Source: Cyrtodaria siliqua (lineage: Eukaryota; Mollusca; Bivalvia; Adapedonta; Hiatellidae). Taken from it: a DNA stretch of 64,000 nt. The notes beneath the pieces are model-generated. The model saw nothing but the letters and a program-made list of their open reading frames with translations. It was not told the DNA's origin and ran no database searches. The position numbers and the translations under genes are program-made. This document shows, piece after piece, positions 63,301 through 64,000 of this stretch (positions are counted from its first letter, which is position 1; the number at the start of each line of letters is the position of its first letter). The DNA lies in contig JAWPHD010011459.1 of the NCBI GenBank assembly GCA_037043455.1, positions 1 to 64,000 on the forward strand, read 5' to 3'.

Positions 63301-63513
63301 TATAATATGAGTTGTTACTAGTAAAGACATACAAATAATACCTTACTATATCACTCAAAATCCAAGCTTATTTATGTTGTATAGGGCTGTCTACCTACCA
63401 TACTGAGGACCCAGTACAGATGTCACCCCTGTATCAGTGGGGTGGCCAACACACTCTTCTATGGTGGCATGTTGGTGGATGGAGTGTCGGAGAAAGACAG
63501 GCAGCCACTTCTG
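9141..63513 (+). CDS. ZGRF1: ZGRF1-like DNA repair helicase, 27 exons, partial at both ends
   Basis: The exons below join into one 2,879-codon frame (8,637 nt) with no stop and every junction in matching phase. Domain order by residue in this partial product: DUF2439 second half 1-55; low-complexity Ser/Asn/Asp/Glu-rich region about 84-2200; conserved linker 2206-2330; GRF zinc finger about 2330-2370; helicase core from about 2580 (Q motif) through motifs I, Ia, Ic, II, III and IV by 2879. Human ZGRF1 is a 5'-to-3' DNA helicase of the Upf1-like SF1 group that supports RAD51-dependent recombination and crosslink repair in the nucleus. The same role is inferred here. The human protein is about 2,100 residues, so this one is longer, because of exons 3 and 9. 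The start codon and helicase motifs V and VI are not in view. Confidence 0.93.
9524..9926 (+). mobile_element. Dispersed element family C (Helentron-like) in intron 1
   Basis: TTTTTATGCCCCCGAAAGGG at the start and CTTCGGGAGCAT near the end form a subterminal inverted repeat. The hairpin GTCACT-GTAA-AGTGAC (9901-9916) is followed by ATTTCTTGTT. The interior is two paragraphs of TTTTTAA.TAACTTGGCACAA and CTCAAAGGTCAAGGTCACAC. Non-coding. Confidence 0.7.
9927..10511 (+). mobile_element. Dispersed element family F (Helentron-like), abutting family C
   Basis: It begins at the TT where family C ends (TTTTCGACTATTGTACTC), has three AAGCTT.TATCTCT.CAACTA paragraphs, and ends with CGAATATTCTAGC, the hairpin GCTG-TCCTTTTGG-CAGC and TCTTGTT. 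The ends resemble family B (CGACTATT..., GCTGT...ACAGCTCTTGTT). Confidence 0.6.
10599..10687 (+). CDS. ZGRF1: ZGRF1 exon 2
   Basis: The acceptor is GACATTTTCAG and the donor ATCG/GTAATA. It reads EMVKSQTESQESS... and ends with the basic GLKRKKS motif, which joins to GFMPPR in exon 3. The LKRK-x-GF junction is conserved in ZGRF1. In phase 1, out phase 0. Its phases are what make exon 1 and exon 3 compatible. Confidence 0.85.
10688..11573. other. Intron 2
   Basis: A short tandem (TATAGTAATAATAGTTAATT twice at about 10738-10770), then repeated TTCCCAATTTTGAG phrases at 10965-11240. No gene. Confidence 0.45.
11574..14583 (+). CDS. ZGRF1: ZGRF1 exon 3, giant low-complexity exon
   Basis: The acceptor is AATGTATTCCAG and the donor is the strong AAG/GTGAGT. 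It is 3,010 nt long (about 1,003 codons), all open. Apart from the first residues (GFMPPRMLKQ) the protein is rich in Ser, Asn, Asp, Glu, Lys and His with no recognisable fold, and is expected to be disordered. Phase 0 in, 1 out. The open frame extends 21 nt 5' of the acceptor but without an ATG. That extension is intron. Confidence 0.92.
14584..15268. other. Intron 3; 33-bp direct duplication
   Basis: No gene. At about 14980-15050 the phrase TTTGATTGAGACTGTTCATG...GCGGTAGTGAAA occurs twice in tandem, and a reverse-complement fragment (TACCGCTCA) follows, so the region can fold. Confidence 0.5.
15269..15394 (+). CDS. ZGRF1: ZGRF1 exon 4
   Basis: The acceptor is TTTTTGCTTCAG and the donor AATG/GTAAAC. 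It reads DMSENTEGEDPLSRLQM, then NLPHPSQLFGRSRNRG. Phase 1 in and out. No domain is recognised. Confidence 0.82.
15795..15874 (+). CDS. ZGRF1: ZGRF1 exon 5, whose 3' end seeded the adjacent minisatellite
   Basis: The acceptor is ATTATTATAG and the donor ATCG/GTAAGA. It reads DLDLWGREKSEEM, then TAGMRNLPQS. Phase 1 in, 0 out, matching exon 6. The last 21 nt (GAGAAATCTTCC..ATC) plus the first intron bases (GTAAG....TG.TGATTATA) are recognisably the founder unit of the 39-bp array that follows. Confidence 0.83.
15854..17365. repeat. 39-bp minisatellite derived from exon 5 end plus its 5' splice site
   Basis: The unit is GAGAAATCTTCCCTGATCT followed by GTAAGTAGTGATGGTTATAG, with about 38 copies. 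It aligns without gaps to the exon 5/intron 5 boundary (exon part AGAAATCTTCC...ATC, intron part GTAAG....TG.TGATTATA). Many copies read CTGTAAGTAG or CTGTAAGAAG, so they keep a donor-like GTAAG. Others have TTTGTAGTG there. Because 39 is a multiple of three, the minus strand shows long but meaningless repeat ORFs. Confidence 0.9.
17368..17548 (+). mobile_element. Element fragment ending GGGCCTCTTGTT
   Basis: GACTAGAAACAGCAGAG and CTCCTTCA.TTTTCATTCAGTCTATA match 5780-5880, and the end AGTAGAGCATCAACAGGTCC..GGGCCTCTTGTT matches the end of the 58-bp array element (6905-6925). The 3' end can fold (AGGTCC/GGGCCT) just before CTTGTT. Confidence 0.5.
17549..18063. other. Rest of intron 5; nothing recognised
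   Basis: AT-rich intron sequence up to the exon 6 acceptor. No repeat, RNA or coding signal was recognised. Confidence 0.4.
18064..18304 (+). CDS. ZGRF1: ZGRF1 exon 6
   Basis: The acceptor is ACAAATGTTTCAG and the donor CTCAG/GTATGG. It reads VNSKLSGYRISGSVCSVASR, then SVQRSPDIYLPV, then SLQHSPSQRLSDS. Ser-Pro-containing linker without a known domain. Phase 0 in, 1 out. Confidence 0.83.
18712..18800 (+). CDS. ZGRF1: ZGRF1 exon 7
   Basis: The acceptor is TATACCTTTAG and the donor is ACAT/GTAAGT. It reads DLSACSSPSFYVDWNN, then EKPQLKERNKRNLH. Phase 1 in, 0 out. This short exon is needed to join exon 6 (phase 1) to exon 8 (phase 0), which supports it. An alternative acceptor (TTGCTTACAG at 18674) would leave an in-frame stop. 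Confidence 0.8.
18971..19548. repeat. 26-bp satellite in intron 7, about 22 units
   Basis: The unit is GCACCATACATTGAAAGCAA followed by ATGTTT. The copies vary mainly at GCAAATG/GCAGATG/CCAGATG. Since 26 is not a multiple of three and the unit lacks stops, the minus strand shows a 227-codon pseudo-ORF cycling through MYGANICFQ-type phrases. This is not a gene. Confidence 0.92.
19660..19819 (+). CDS. ZGRF1: ZGRF1 exon 8
   Basis: The acceptor is CTATTTGCCAG and the donor AACCAG/GTAAAT. It reads VVDSPLLRVPETAVNPSWKR, then QQAHNVFISQSGS. Phase 0 in, 1 out. No domain is recognised. Confidence 0.82.
19848..20000 (+). mobile_element. tRNA-derived SINE-like copy
   Basis: TCTCACTGATGCGGGTTTGC followed by ATCCCACTGGGAGCTC resembles a tRNA B box and is nearly repeated at 63600-63640. 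The downstream phrase GAGAGGTATACGGTACTG..TTCTACCCT also matches 63680-63710 (GGGAGGTATACAATACTG..TTCTACCCT). Confidence 0.55.
20211..20753. mobile_element. Foldback MITE with long inverted arms in intron 8
   Basis: The left end TATTGTTTGGGG..C..GTTTCAG mirrors the right end CTGAAACAAGCGCCCCAAAC..AATA. Internally GCCC..GAGCTG.TTTTTGATGGGGC mirrors GCCCCATCAAAAATCAG..TTGGGC, and AAATCGGTTGAGAAATAAA mirrors TTTATTTCTCCACCGATTTT. Short ORFs on both strands come from the palindrome. Confidence 0.8.
20973..23634 (+). CDS. ZGRF1: ZGRF1 exon 9, second giant exon
   Basis: The acceptor is TATATCAATCAG and the donor AAAAG/GTGAGT. It is 2,662 nt long and starts EDDHDDDEIYTQLYKPRMMY, an acidic run followed by a short ordered-looking patch. 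The remainder is Ser/Asp/Asn/Glu/Lys-rich and probably disordered, with a basic segment (THHSLRIGWKPP, later FKCLRLLSKAKLAKETPDED) near the end. An in-frame 30-bp tandem duplication (21335-21364 and 21365-21394) repeats ISQGLDSSI. Phase 1 in, 2 out. Confidence 0.92.
23635..24883. other. Intron 9 with one Helentron-like insertion
   Basis: No gene. The only element recognised is the one at 24036-24363. The rest is AT-rich intron without a recognised repeat. Confidence 0.4.
24036..24363 (+). mobile_element. Dispersed element family D, copy 1 (Helentron-like)
   Basis: Near the 5' end TGTCGCCTGC mirrors GCAGGCGACA near the 3' end. Then comes the hairpin GTGTTCC-GT-GGAACAC, then CCTTCTAG/TT. TAGCATGGCAGACAC.TAGGGATC is shared with 39100-39367. 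Non-coding. Confidence 0.65.
24884..24989 (+). CDS. ZGRF1: ZGRF1 exon 10
   Basis: The acceptor is TTTACTGTTCAG and the donor CACAG/GTAAAT. It reads RFKPPMMMKVATPAMKKF, then TDIQTTSAVTRGQSQ. Phase 2 in, 0 out. Confidence 0.83.
25317..27575. repeat. 87-bp satellite in intron 10, about 26 units, with a duplicated block
   Basis: The unit begins CTGCACTCATTTGAAAA..C and includes CCTTCGACTGTGTCTATTAG and GGCTAACTAGAGAGTGCTGT. The period (25317, 25404) is 87 bp. Unit types GTATGGC, GAATAGC, GAATAGT and GGATGGC alternate. Marker variants such as GAAATGTCTGC recur at 25851 and 26893, and ACTGCGCTCATT at 26271 and 27313, a constant 1,042-bp offset. A block of about 12 units has therefore been duplicated. 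Confidence 0.93.
27576..28072. other. Rest of intron 10; nothing recognised
   Basis: AT-rich intron up to the exon 11 acceptor with no recognised feature. Confidence 0.4.
28073..28211 (+). CDS. ZGRF1: ZGRF1 exon 11, conserved region begins
   Basis: The acceptor is GCTTATTACAG and the donor GACAG/GTGAGA. It reads GLSSYELRFPSKSDIDCIQS, then VARQVFIPETFPS, then YKQVLTSAMT. The conserved FPS...RQVFIPETFPS..Y segment precedes the GRF finger in ZGRF1. Phase 0 in, 1 out. Confidence 0.9.
28302..28562. repeat. Short diverged tandem repeat in intron 11
   Basis: About six diverged units of roughly 45 bp (GTTTGATAGCAAGGAAATT...ATAATGTAGA) lie between exons 11 and 12. Confidence 0.75.
28592..28684 (+). 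CDS. ZGRF1: ZGRF1 exon 12
   Basis: The acceptor is TTTCACCACCAG and the donor ACTG/GTGAGT. It reads EYINTQLYDVAKRFHHALLK, then VDTTGYMASST. Predicted helical and conserved directly N-terminal to the zinc finger. Phase 1 in and out. Confidence 0.9.
28878..29020 (+). CDS. ZGRF1: ZGRF1 exon 13: GRF zinc finger, first part
   Basis: The acceptor is TAATTTTCAG and the donor CAAG/GTAGGT. It holds PACQCGAPSKMVMVRKEG, then PNNGRHFYACSANRKQQC. All four Cys ligands expected of a GRF finger (CxC, YAC, QQC) and the name-giving GR-x-F are present. GRF fingers bind single-stranded or structured DNA in repair enzymes such as APE2, NEIL3 and TOP3A. Phase 1 in, 0 out. Confidence 0.95.
29173..29473. mobile_element. 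hAT-like MITE with terminal inverted repeats in intron 13
   Basis: It starts CAGGGTTTCCCCCAG and ends CTGTGGGAAACCCTG. It is flanked on both sides by GTAATT (29167-29172 and 29474-29479), a likely target duplication. The interior repeats GAAGGCATGTTG three or four times. CAGGG...CCCTG ends suggest hAT, although hAT duplications are normally 8 bp. Confidence 0.75.
29579..29758 (+). CDS. ZGRF1: ZGRF1 exon 14: end of GRF finger and conserved linker
   Basis: The acceptor is AAATTATTTTAG and the donor CACAG/GTAAGG. It starts YFQWADE, the invariant FxWAD that closes a GRF finger. Then come AKRKIADSYSLSLYMKNHRV and NLYGDCHLAQRTRENIKPYF. Phase 0 both sides. Confidence 0.93.
29759..30814. other. Intron 14; nothing recognised
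   Basis: No gene, tandem repeat or element end was recognised in this roughly 1-kb intron. Confidence 0.35.
30815..30911 (+). CDS. ZGRF1: ZGRF1 exon 15
   Basis: The acceptor is TTCTTTTCCAG and the donor AAAG/GTGAGT. It reads KWARGRGDGETLQKKQMFLK, then LPHKGRSSMYAK. Conserved linker between the GRF finger and the helicase. Phase 0 in, 1 out. Confidence 0.9.
31401..31547 (+). CDS. ZGRF1: ZGRF1 exon 16
   Basis: The acceptor is TCTTTATTATAG and the donor GATG/GTGAGT. It reads DDIWIISQHMDFDPSCTFLA, then RSTYFGPTSANEVEIEPL and GYSPSNWPSD. The FGP.S.NE.EI.PL and SNWP motifs are a ZGRF1 signature ahead of the helicase. Phase 1 both sides. Confidence 0.93.
31781..32975. repeat. About 34-bp minisatellite in intron 16
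   Basis: The unit is TATGTATTGTTGATAGATGC followed by ACTAAAGCTAGGGC, roughly 34 copies with indels. A block beginning AGCAAGCGATATATATTGTT occurs at about 32104 and again at about 32368, so part of the array was duplicated with an offset of about 264 bp. Confidence 0.88.
33101..33215 (+). CDS. ZGRF1: ZGRF1 exon 17, whose 3' half seeded the 62-bp array
   Basis: The acceptor is TTTATTTACAG and the donor is CAGCAG/GTCAGT. It reads VACHAILAGNASSELSCIEN, then IREHIQSQSPPVIPHLLS. The HA.L..N.S.EL..I.NI motif is conserved in ZGRF1. Phase 1 in, 2 out, which fits exon 18. The donor at 33216 is chosen because it is the first of the array and gives a product of conserved length. Donors at 33402, 33588 and 33774 would also keep the frame, adding 62, 124 or 186 residues. 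Confidence 0.85.
33154..35142 (+). repeat. 62-bp minisatellite made of exon 17 end plus 5' splice site
   Basis: The unit runs GTCAGTATCAGGGAACATAT, then CCAGTCACAGTCACCACCTG, then TCATACCCCATCTCCTCAGC, AG, so each unit ends in CAGCAG and the next begins with GT. There are about 32 units. The first lies wholly within exon 17. No unit has a stop in any forward frame, so reading on gives a 62-residue super-repeat. The exon frame is closed at 33853-33855 by a TAA created by a 5-bp insertion (CATAACATA). The last unit ends AACAG/GTCAGT at 35143. Confidence 0.93.
35232..37097 (+). mobile_element. Dispersed element family A, copy 2 (Helentron-like)
   Basis: It starts TTTTAGCTCAACTGATC, has a run of TCCG repeats, then about five paragraphs of roughly 330 bp as in 3149-4732, and ends with AGGTCATTGACCT (37079-37091) and CTTGTT (37092-37097). 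It inserts just beyond the 62-bp array. Non-coding. Confidence 0.7.
37098..37819. other. Rest of intron 17; nothing recognised
   Basis: AT-rich intron; no gene or element recognised. Confidence 0.35.
37820..37922 (+). CDS. ZGRF1: ZGRF1 exon 18
   Basis: The acceptor is TTTATTTCCAG and the donor AATG/GTAAGT. It reads PSDVELIDNSSKGFQTPRTV, then PQTCRNIHIHSEQM. Variable linker. Phase 2 in, 0 out. It requires a phase-2 exon upstream. Confidence 0.82.
37923..38712. other. Intron 18; nothing recognised
   Basis: Short ORFs here have no supporting signal. No element ends seen. Confidence 0.35.
38713..38842 (+). CDS. ZGRF1: ZGRF1 exon 19: helicase Q motif
   Basis: The acceptor is GTTTTGTAG and the donor CATG/GTGAAT. 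It reads DELVREYIEEYNLNTDQSEA, then IRRVANMF and VDSVLLIH. LNTDQ is the Q motif that contacts the adenine in SF1 helicases, and LLIHG leads into motif I. Phase 0 in, 1 out. Confidence 0.94.
38843..39549. other. Intron 19 with family D copy 2
   Basis: Apart from the element at 39096-39367 nothing was recognised. Confidence 0.4.
39096..39367 (+). mobile_element. Dispersed element family D, copy 2 (Helentron-like)
   Basis: It begins TTTTGTGCCGCCTGCCTAGC and ends GCAGGCAACACAAGTGTTCC, GTGGAACACACTTCTAG/TT. It has the same subterminal inverted repeat, hairpin and CTAG end as 24036-24363. Confidence 0.65.
39550..39709 (+). CDS. ZGRF1: ZGRF1 exon 20: helicase motifs I and Ia
   Basis: The acceptor is TATATCTCAG and the donor ATGG/GTATGT. 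It reads GVFGAGKSFLLSVIVLFLIK, then WKLLISSTTNVAVDRILMG. GVFGAGKS is Walker A (motif I) and SSTTNVAVDRIL is motif Ia, typical of Upf1-like SF1 helicases. The first Gly is completed from exon 19. Phase 1 in, 2 out. Confidence 0.96.
39827..40998 (+). mobile_element. Dispersed element family B (Helentron-like) with C-rich tandem interior
   Basis: GCTCGACTATTCGA near the 5' end mirrors TCGAATAGTCGAGC near the 3' end. Then comes the hairpin GCTGT-TCTCCG-ACAGC and TCTTGTT (to 40998). The interior from about 40320 to 40900 is a tandem of ATTTCTGTGTTG(C/T)TTTAGTC paragraphs separated by long C-rich and T-rich runs. Non-coding. Confidence 0.72.
40999..42244. other. Intron 20 repeats, incl. palindromic element at 41690-41826
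   Basis: About 41040-41510 is a diverged paragraph repeat (TTTTCAT..GATATTTACC.AAACTTT). At 41690-41826 AGTAACGTGTTCTGGA.GTTT, then GTATCACCTCGAG mirror CGAGAGGTGATAC and TCCAGAACACGTTACT, a foldback MITE of about 137 bp with AT-rich flanks (TTACTAGAGTAACG / CGTTACTCTTATAA). Confidence 0.6.
42245..42592. mobile_element. Foldback MITE, copy 1 (second at 61420-61735)
   Basis: TTATCACATAAC.TGTGGTGTGGG, TAATAACACCATTC.ATATTTTCGATAT and TTCATTATTGAATTTATTAA / TTTAATAAATTCAATAATGA are shared with 61420-61735. The last two form an internal inverted repeat around a central ATGATATAATGC/GCATTATATCAT palindrome. A minus-strand ORF here (42005-42424) is not gene-like. Confidence 0.6.
42659..42800. repeat. 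32-bp tandem repeat abutting the exon 21 acceptor
   Basis: About four units of AACACTTGTTTTTACTGATA followed by TATAAG run into the polypyrimidine tract. The last unit supplies the acceptor tract of exon 21 (AACACTTGTTTTTACTGA, then ATTTTTCAG). Confidence 0.8.
42805..42882 (+). CDS. ZGRF1: ZGRF1 exon 21
   Basis: The acceptor is CTGAATTTTTCAG and the donor TACAG/GTCTGT. It reads LLDLGFEDFVRVGSMKKIAK, then PVLPY. The LGF..F.RVGS..KIAKP.LPY signature follows motif Ia in ZGRF1. Phase 2 both sides. Confidence 0.94.
43101..43560. mobile_element. MITE with AGGCTTTCAAG / CTTGAAAGCCT ends in intron 21
   Basis: The terminal inverted repeats are visible at both limits. The interior is T/C-rich with repeated CCCTATTT phrases near both ends. 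No convincing target duplication. Non-coding. Confidence 0.6.
43640..43726 (+). CDS. ZGRF1: ZGRF1 exon 22
   Basis: The acceptor is CACTTTTTTTCAG and the donor AAAAG/GTCAGC. It reads VHASGTDSQELKDLQEMLRS, then GELTNTEK. Matches the HA.......LK.L..M......T..E segment of ZGRF1. Phase 2 both sides. Confidence 0.92.
43727..44896. other. Intron 22; nothing recognised
   Basis: No gene or clear element end in this stretch of about 1.2 kb. Confidence 0.35.
44897..44945 (+). CDS. ZGRF1: ZGRF1 exon 23, 49-nt micro-exon
   Basis: The acceptor is AATTCTTTCAG and the donor AAAAG/GTAACA, followed by a purine-only run. It reads QVRQSIEKHRHGENKK, matching the VR.SIE.H..G.NK segment of ZGRF1. Phase 2 in, 0 out. 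Confidence 0.92.
44946..46117. other. Intron 23 with a 19-bp tandem at 45039-45106
   Basis: A purine-rich run (to 44985) is followed by four or five copies of GTGCTACAGTGCTTTGTA. At 45955-45990 AGTAGAGCGTCTTTAGGCCC followed by CTCTTG resembles the ends at 6905-6925 and 17520-17548. Nothing coding. Confidence 0.45.
46118..46195 (+). CDS. ZGRF1: ZGRF1 exon 24: helicase motif Ic region
   Basis: The acceptor is ACATTTACAG and the donor TCCT/GTAAGT. It reads KLGRVRVVGATCASCSLVCL, then NNMQFP. RVVG.TC..C is the motif Ic-type strand with a conserved Cys pair in ZGRF1. Phase 0 both sides. Confidence 0.93.
46410..46957 (+). mobile_element. Dispersed element family D, copy 3 (Helentron-like, diverged)
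   Basis: It starts TTTTTTGTGTCACCTTTTTG and ends CAGGCGACACACGTGTTCTG, TGGAACACCCGTCTAG. It contains TACATAGGGATCACTTTGTC with a TCCG run and two tandem paragraphs of about 160 bp, each with AAAGGTCAAGGTCACACTGA. Confidence 0.6.
48107..48632 (+). mobile_element. Dispersed element family E (Helentron-like), unit 1
   Basis: TATACCCCTGCCAAACAAGC near the 5' end and GCAGGGGTATTAATCACC near the 3' end give the inverted pair TACCCCTGC/GCAGGGGTA. Then come the hairpin ATCAC-CTTTA-GTGAT and AGCTCTAG/TT. The matching copy in unit 2 is 55573-56099. Confidence 0.6.
50040..51960. other. Duplicated spacer upstream of U2 copy 1; no gene
   Basis: It contains TGACCTTTGACCT (50345-50357), a stretch of G-rich/A-rich phrases (GGAAATAGGGG.., 50590-50800) and a foldback around 51505-51600 (ATCTTCACCAT..GAAACC versus GGTTTCTTTAATGGTAAAGA). 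Matched in unit 2 at 58330-60500. Confidence 0.5.
51964..52003 (+). promoter_or_regulatory. Putative U2 promoter, copy 1 (PSE-like region and TATA)
   Basis: TATATAAA lies at 51993-52000, 31 to 24 bp before the first U2 base. AAACACCTTTTCTTTGTCAG at about -60 to -40 sits where a proximal sequence element is expected. Both are conserved in copy 2. The PSE assignment is by position only. Confidence 0.5.
52024..52218 (+). ncRNA. U2: U2 spliceosomal snRNA, copy 1
   Basis: It starts ATCGCTTCTCGGCCTTTTGG. The branch-point recognition segment GTGTAGTATCTGTTCTTATC is intact, stem-loop IIa follows, the Sm site GATTTTTGG is at about 52122-52130, and the 3' stem-loops include GGGCTTGCTCC and the stem IV loop CCGGTATTGCAGTACCTCCG. 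The length of about 195 nt is normal. The mature 3' end is uncertain by about 10 nt because a further CCCCC/GGGGG hairpin follows to 52225. No damage is visible, so it is probably functional. U2 pairs with the intron branch site in the spliceosome. Confidence 0.96.
53111..55310. mobile_element. 2.2-kb TIR element with two internal satellites
   Basis: The left arm ACACTGGATTTGAAAC and AATTTATCCGCCAAAT mirrors the right arm ATTCGGCGGATAAATCGGGA and GTTTCAAATCCAGGGT. Inside are four units of about 210 bp (GGGAAAAGTATTTAA.CTA.C, ACGTTCGTTTG.CCGTATGTG) at about 53275-54060, then three of about 208 bp (ACAAAGGCTATACAGAAATC) at about 54610-55190. No transposase was recognised. Unit 1 lacks it at the matching point (near 47830), so it is an insertion into unit 2 or its progenitor. 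Confidence 0.75.
55573..56099 (+). mobile_element. Dispersed element family E, unit 2
   Basis: This is the duplicate of 48107-48632. It has the same TACCCCTGC/GCAGGGGTA pair, the hairpin ATCACCTTTAGTGAT and the CTAG/TT end (56094-56099). Confidence 0.6.
56747..57018 (+). mobile_element. tRNA-derived SINE with 12-bp target-site duplication
   Basis: The head GGCTGGCATGGCGCAGTCAG, TAGCGCGG carries an A box and GGGTTCAATCC a B box. The body holds GTGTTCTTGGGCAAGACACT, a conserved-looking SINE body motif. The flanks TAAACTTAGTTG at 56735-56746 and 57019-57030 are identical. It is not a tRNA gene because the body continues well past the B box and TSDs are present. Confidence 0.88.
59721..60054. 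mobile_element. 334-bp MITE present only in duplication unit 2
   Basis: The ends CATAACTTTCA and TGAAAGTTATG are inverted, flanked by ATT on both sides. Unit 1 shows the uninterrupted site CCTATTGTAAAC at about 51470, so the empty site is visible directly. Confidence 0.8.
60505..60544 (+). promoter_or_regulatory. Putative U2 promoter, copy 2
   Basis: TATATAAA at 60534-60541 is again 31 to 24 bp upstream of U2, with the same AAACACCTTTTCTTTGTCAG block before it. Confidence 0.5.
60565..60759 (+). ncRNA. U2: U2 spliceosomal snRNA, copy 2
   Basis: By eye it is identical to copy 1 throughout the mature RNA. The first difference is C to T just beyond, at 60761, in the loop of the CCCCC/GGGGG hairpin. 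The branch-pairing GTAGTA, Sm site and stem IV are intact. The identity, while flanks have diverged and gained insertions, points to selection or gene conversion. Confidence 0.96.
61109..61210 (+). CDS. ZGRF1: ZGRF1 exon 25: helicase motifs II and III
   Basis: The acceptor is GACATTGACAG and the donor AAAG/GTAACA. It reads LVLLDECSQMTEPASLLPVA, then RFACHKLILVGDPK. LLDECSQ is Walker B (DExxQ type) and LVGDPKQL (completed in exon 26) is motif III. Both catalytic acids are present. Phase 0 both sides. Confidence 0.97.
61250..61400 (-). mobile_element. tRNA-derived SINE-like sequence, minus strand
   Basis: Read on the minus strand it has CTTTAGTGGTAGAGCATCC (A-box-like, 61341-61359) and GGGATCAATCC (B box, 61309-61319) at tRNA spacing. 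No anticodon-stem integrity could be confirmed. Confidence 0.55.
61420..61735. mobile_element. Foldback MITE, copy 2
   Basis: It matches 42245-42592 (TTATCACATAACTTATGGTG, AACACCATTCTATATTTTCG, TTCATTATTGAATTTTATTA / TTTAATAAATTCAATAATGA). The centre is shorter than in copy 1. Confidence 0.6.
61736..62393. other. Rest of intron 25
   Basis: No gene. GGATGGCGGGAGGTGTACAG at about 62195 is a diverged piece of the SINE-like sequence at 63590-63740. Confidence 0.4.
62394..62477 (+). CDS. ZGRF1: ZGRF1 exon 26
   Basis: The acceptor is TATGATTTTCAG and the donor GATG/GTAAGA. It reads QLDPTIHGAEVAHSSGLEQT, then LFDRLIKM. It completes motif III (GDPKQLDPT; the usual residue is PPT) and carries the motif IIIa-type GLEQTLFDRL. 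Phase 0 both sides. Confidence 0.96.
62478..63384. other. Intron 26 with a palindromic element
   Basis: At 63049-63177 AGGTTATTAGATTTATATTG, GGGTATATG mirrors CATATATCCCAATACAAATC, TAATAACCT, a foldback of about 129 bp. Otherwise nothing recognised. Confidence 0.6.
63385..63513 (+). CDS. ZGRF1: ZGRF1 exon 27: helicase motif IV; gene continues
   Basis: The acceptor is ATGTTGTATAG and the donor CTG/GTAAGT. It reads GCLPTILRTQYRCHPCISGV, then ANTLFYGGMLVDGVSEKDRQ and PLL. LRTQYRCHP is motif IV of Upf1-like helicases. Phase 0 both sides. Motifs V and VI and the stop codon lie beyond the window. Confidence 0.96.
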
Positions 63514-63559
63514 GTAAGTTTATATACTTATGTTTATTCTCCTTTCTCAAAAGTAAGTG

Positions 63560-63745
63560 TGGCCAGGATAGTAAAACTGCTGCATATAAAACCTTCTCGC
63601 CTCTCGTCACTGCGGGTTTGAATCCCACTGGGAGCTTGACTTGGCAAGTGAGAAATTGTCAATTTTTATTGATGGCGGGAGGTATACAATACTGGTTCTA
63701 CCCTGGAAAAATGGGGTAGTAACAATCGACCATCATGTAAAATAT
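63560..63745 (+). mobile_element. tRNA-derived SINE-like copy in intron 27
   Basis: CTCTCGTCACTGCGGGTTTG, AATCCCACTGGGAGCT has a B-box sequence (63614-63625). The body GGCGGGAGGTATACAATACT, GGTTCTACCCTGGAAAAATG matches 19848-20000. Confidence 0.55.
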
Positions 63746-64000
63746 GATAAAAATCATTCAAACAAAAAAACTCTCAGATTGTATGATTGTCTTGGTTGAC
63801 AACAGTTGACGAACATAATGTTATGCCAATCAGCATGAAATTGTGTCATTCCAGATGTCTCAAAATGGTACAGTTAAAACAATCCCTTGCATCAAAGCCT
63901 TGGTTTGGTGAAATCTTTATTGACAACAATGTTTTAATAGATTGACTTGTAAAAAGACATTTGCTCATTAAGTTAGAATGGACCTGACAGATAAGTTAGT

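Overview
This is eukaryotic DNA: AT-rich, intron-dominated and crowded with dispersed and tandem repeats. The repeat vocabulary (short elements ending in a hairpin plus CTTGTT or CTAGTT, many AGGTCA-rich paragraphs, hAT-like MITEs, tRNA-derived SINEs) and the protein sequence suggest a lophotrochozoan, most likely a bivalve mollusc. The species cannot be fixed from the sequence.

One host protein-coding gene fills most of the window on the + strand. I reconstructed 27 consecutive coding exons (9141-63513) whose splice phases all agree. They give 2,879 codons without a stop. In order they encode the second half of a DUF2439 domain, two very large low-complexity exons, a GRF zinc finger (CxC...C...C) and a superfamily 1 Upf1-like helicase core up to motif IV. 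This is the ZGRF1 (C4orf21) DNA-repair helicase. The first coding exon(s) and the C-terminal helicase motifs V and VI lie outside the window or were not found.

Layout: 1-880 is the tail of a non-LTR retrotransposon. 891-9140 is repeat-rich DNA with no gene I can support. 9141-14583 holds the first exons and giant exon 3. 15269-24989 holds exons 4-10, interrupted by a 39-bp minisatellite, a 26-bp satellite and a foldback element. 25317-27575 is an 87-bp satellite. 28073-33215 holds exons 11-17 with the GRF finger. 33216-35143 is a 62-bp minisatellite. 37820-46195 holds exons 18-24 with helicase motifs Q, I, Ia and Ic. 46196-61108 is a 14.9-kb intron containing a tandem segmental duplication, each unit of which carries a complete U2 snRNA gene. 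61109-63513 holds exons 25-27 with motifs II, III and IV.

The most unusual features are these. Two minisatellites in the gene appear to have grown from real exon ends together with their 5' splice sites. In the second, the copies with GTCAGT donors recur every third unit, the spacing that preserves the reading frame. Two near-identical U2 snRNA genes sit inside a repair-helicase intron. Several repeat families share a Helentron-like 3' terminus, and one of these termini is a perfect AGGTCA-T-TGACCT palindrome.
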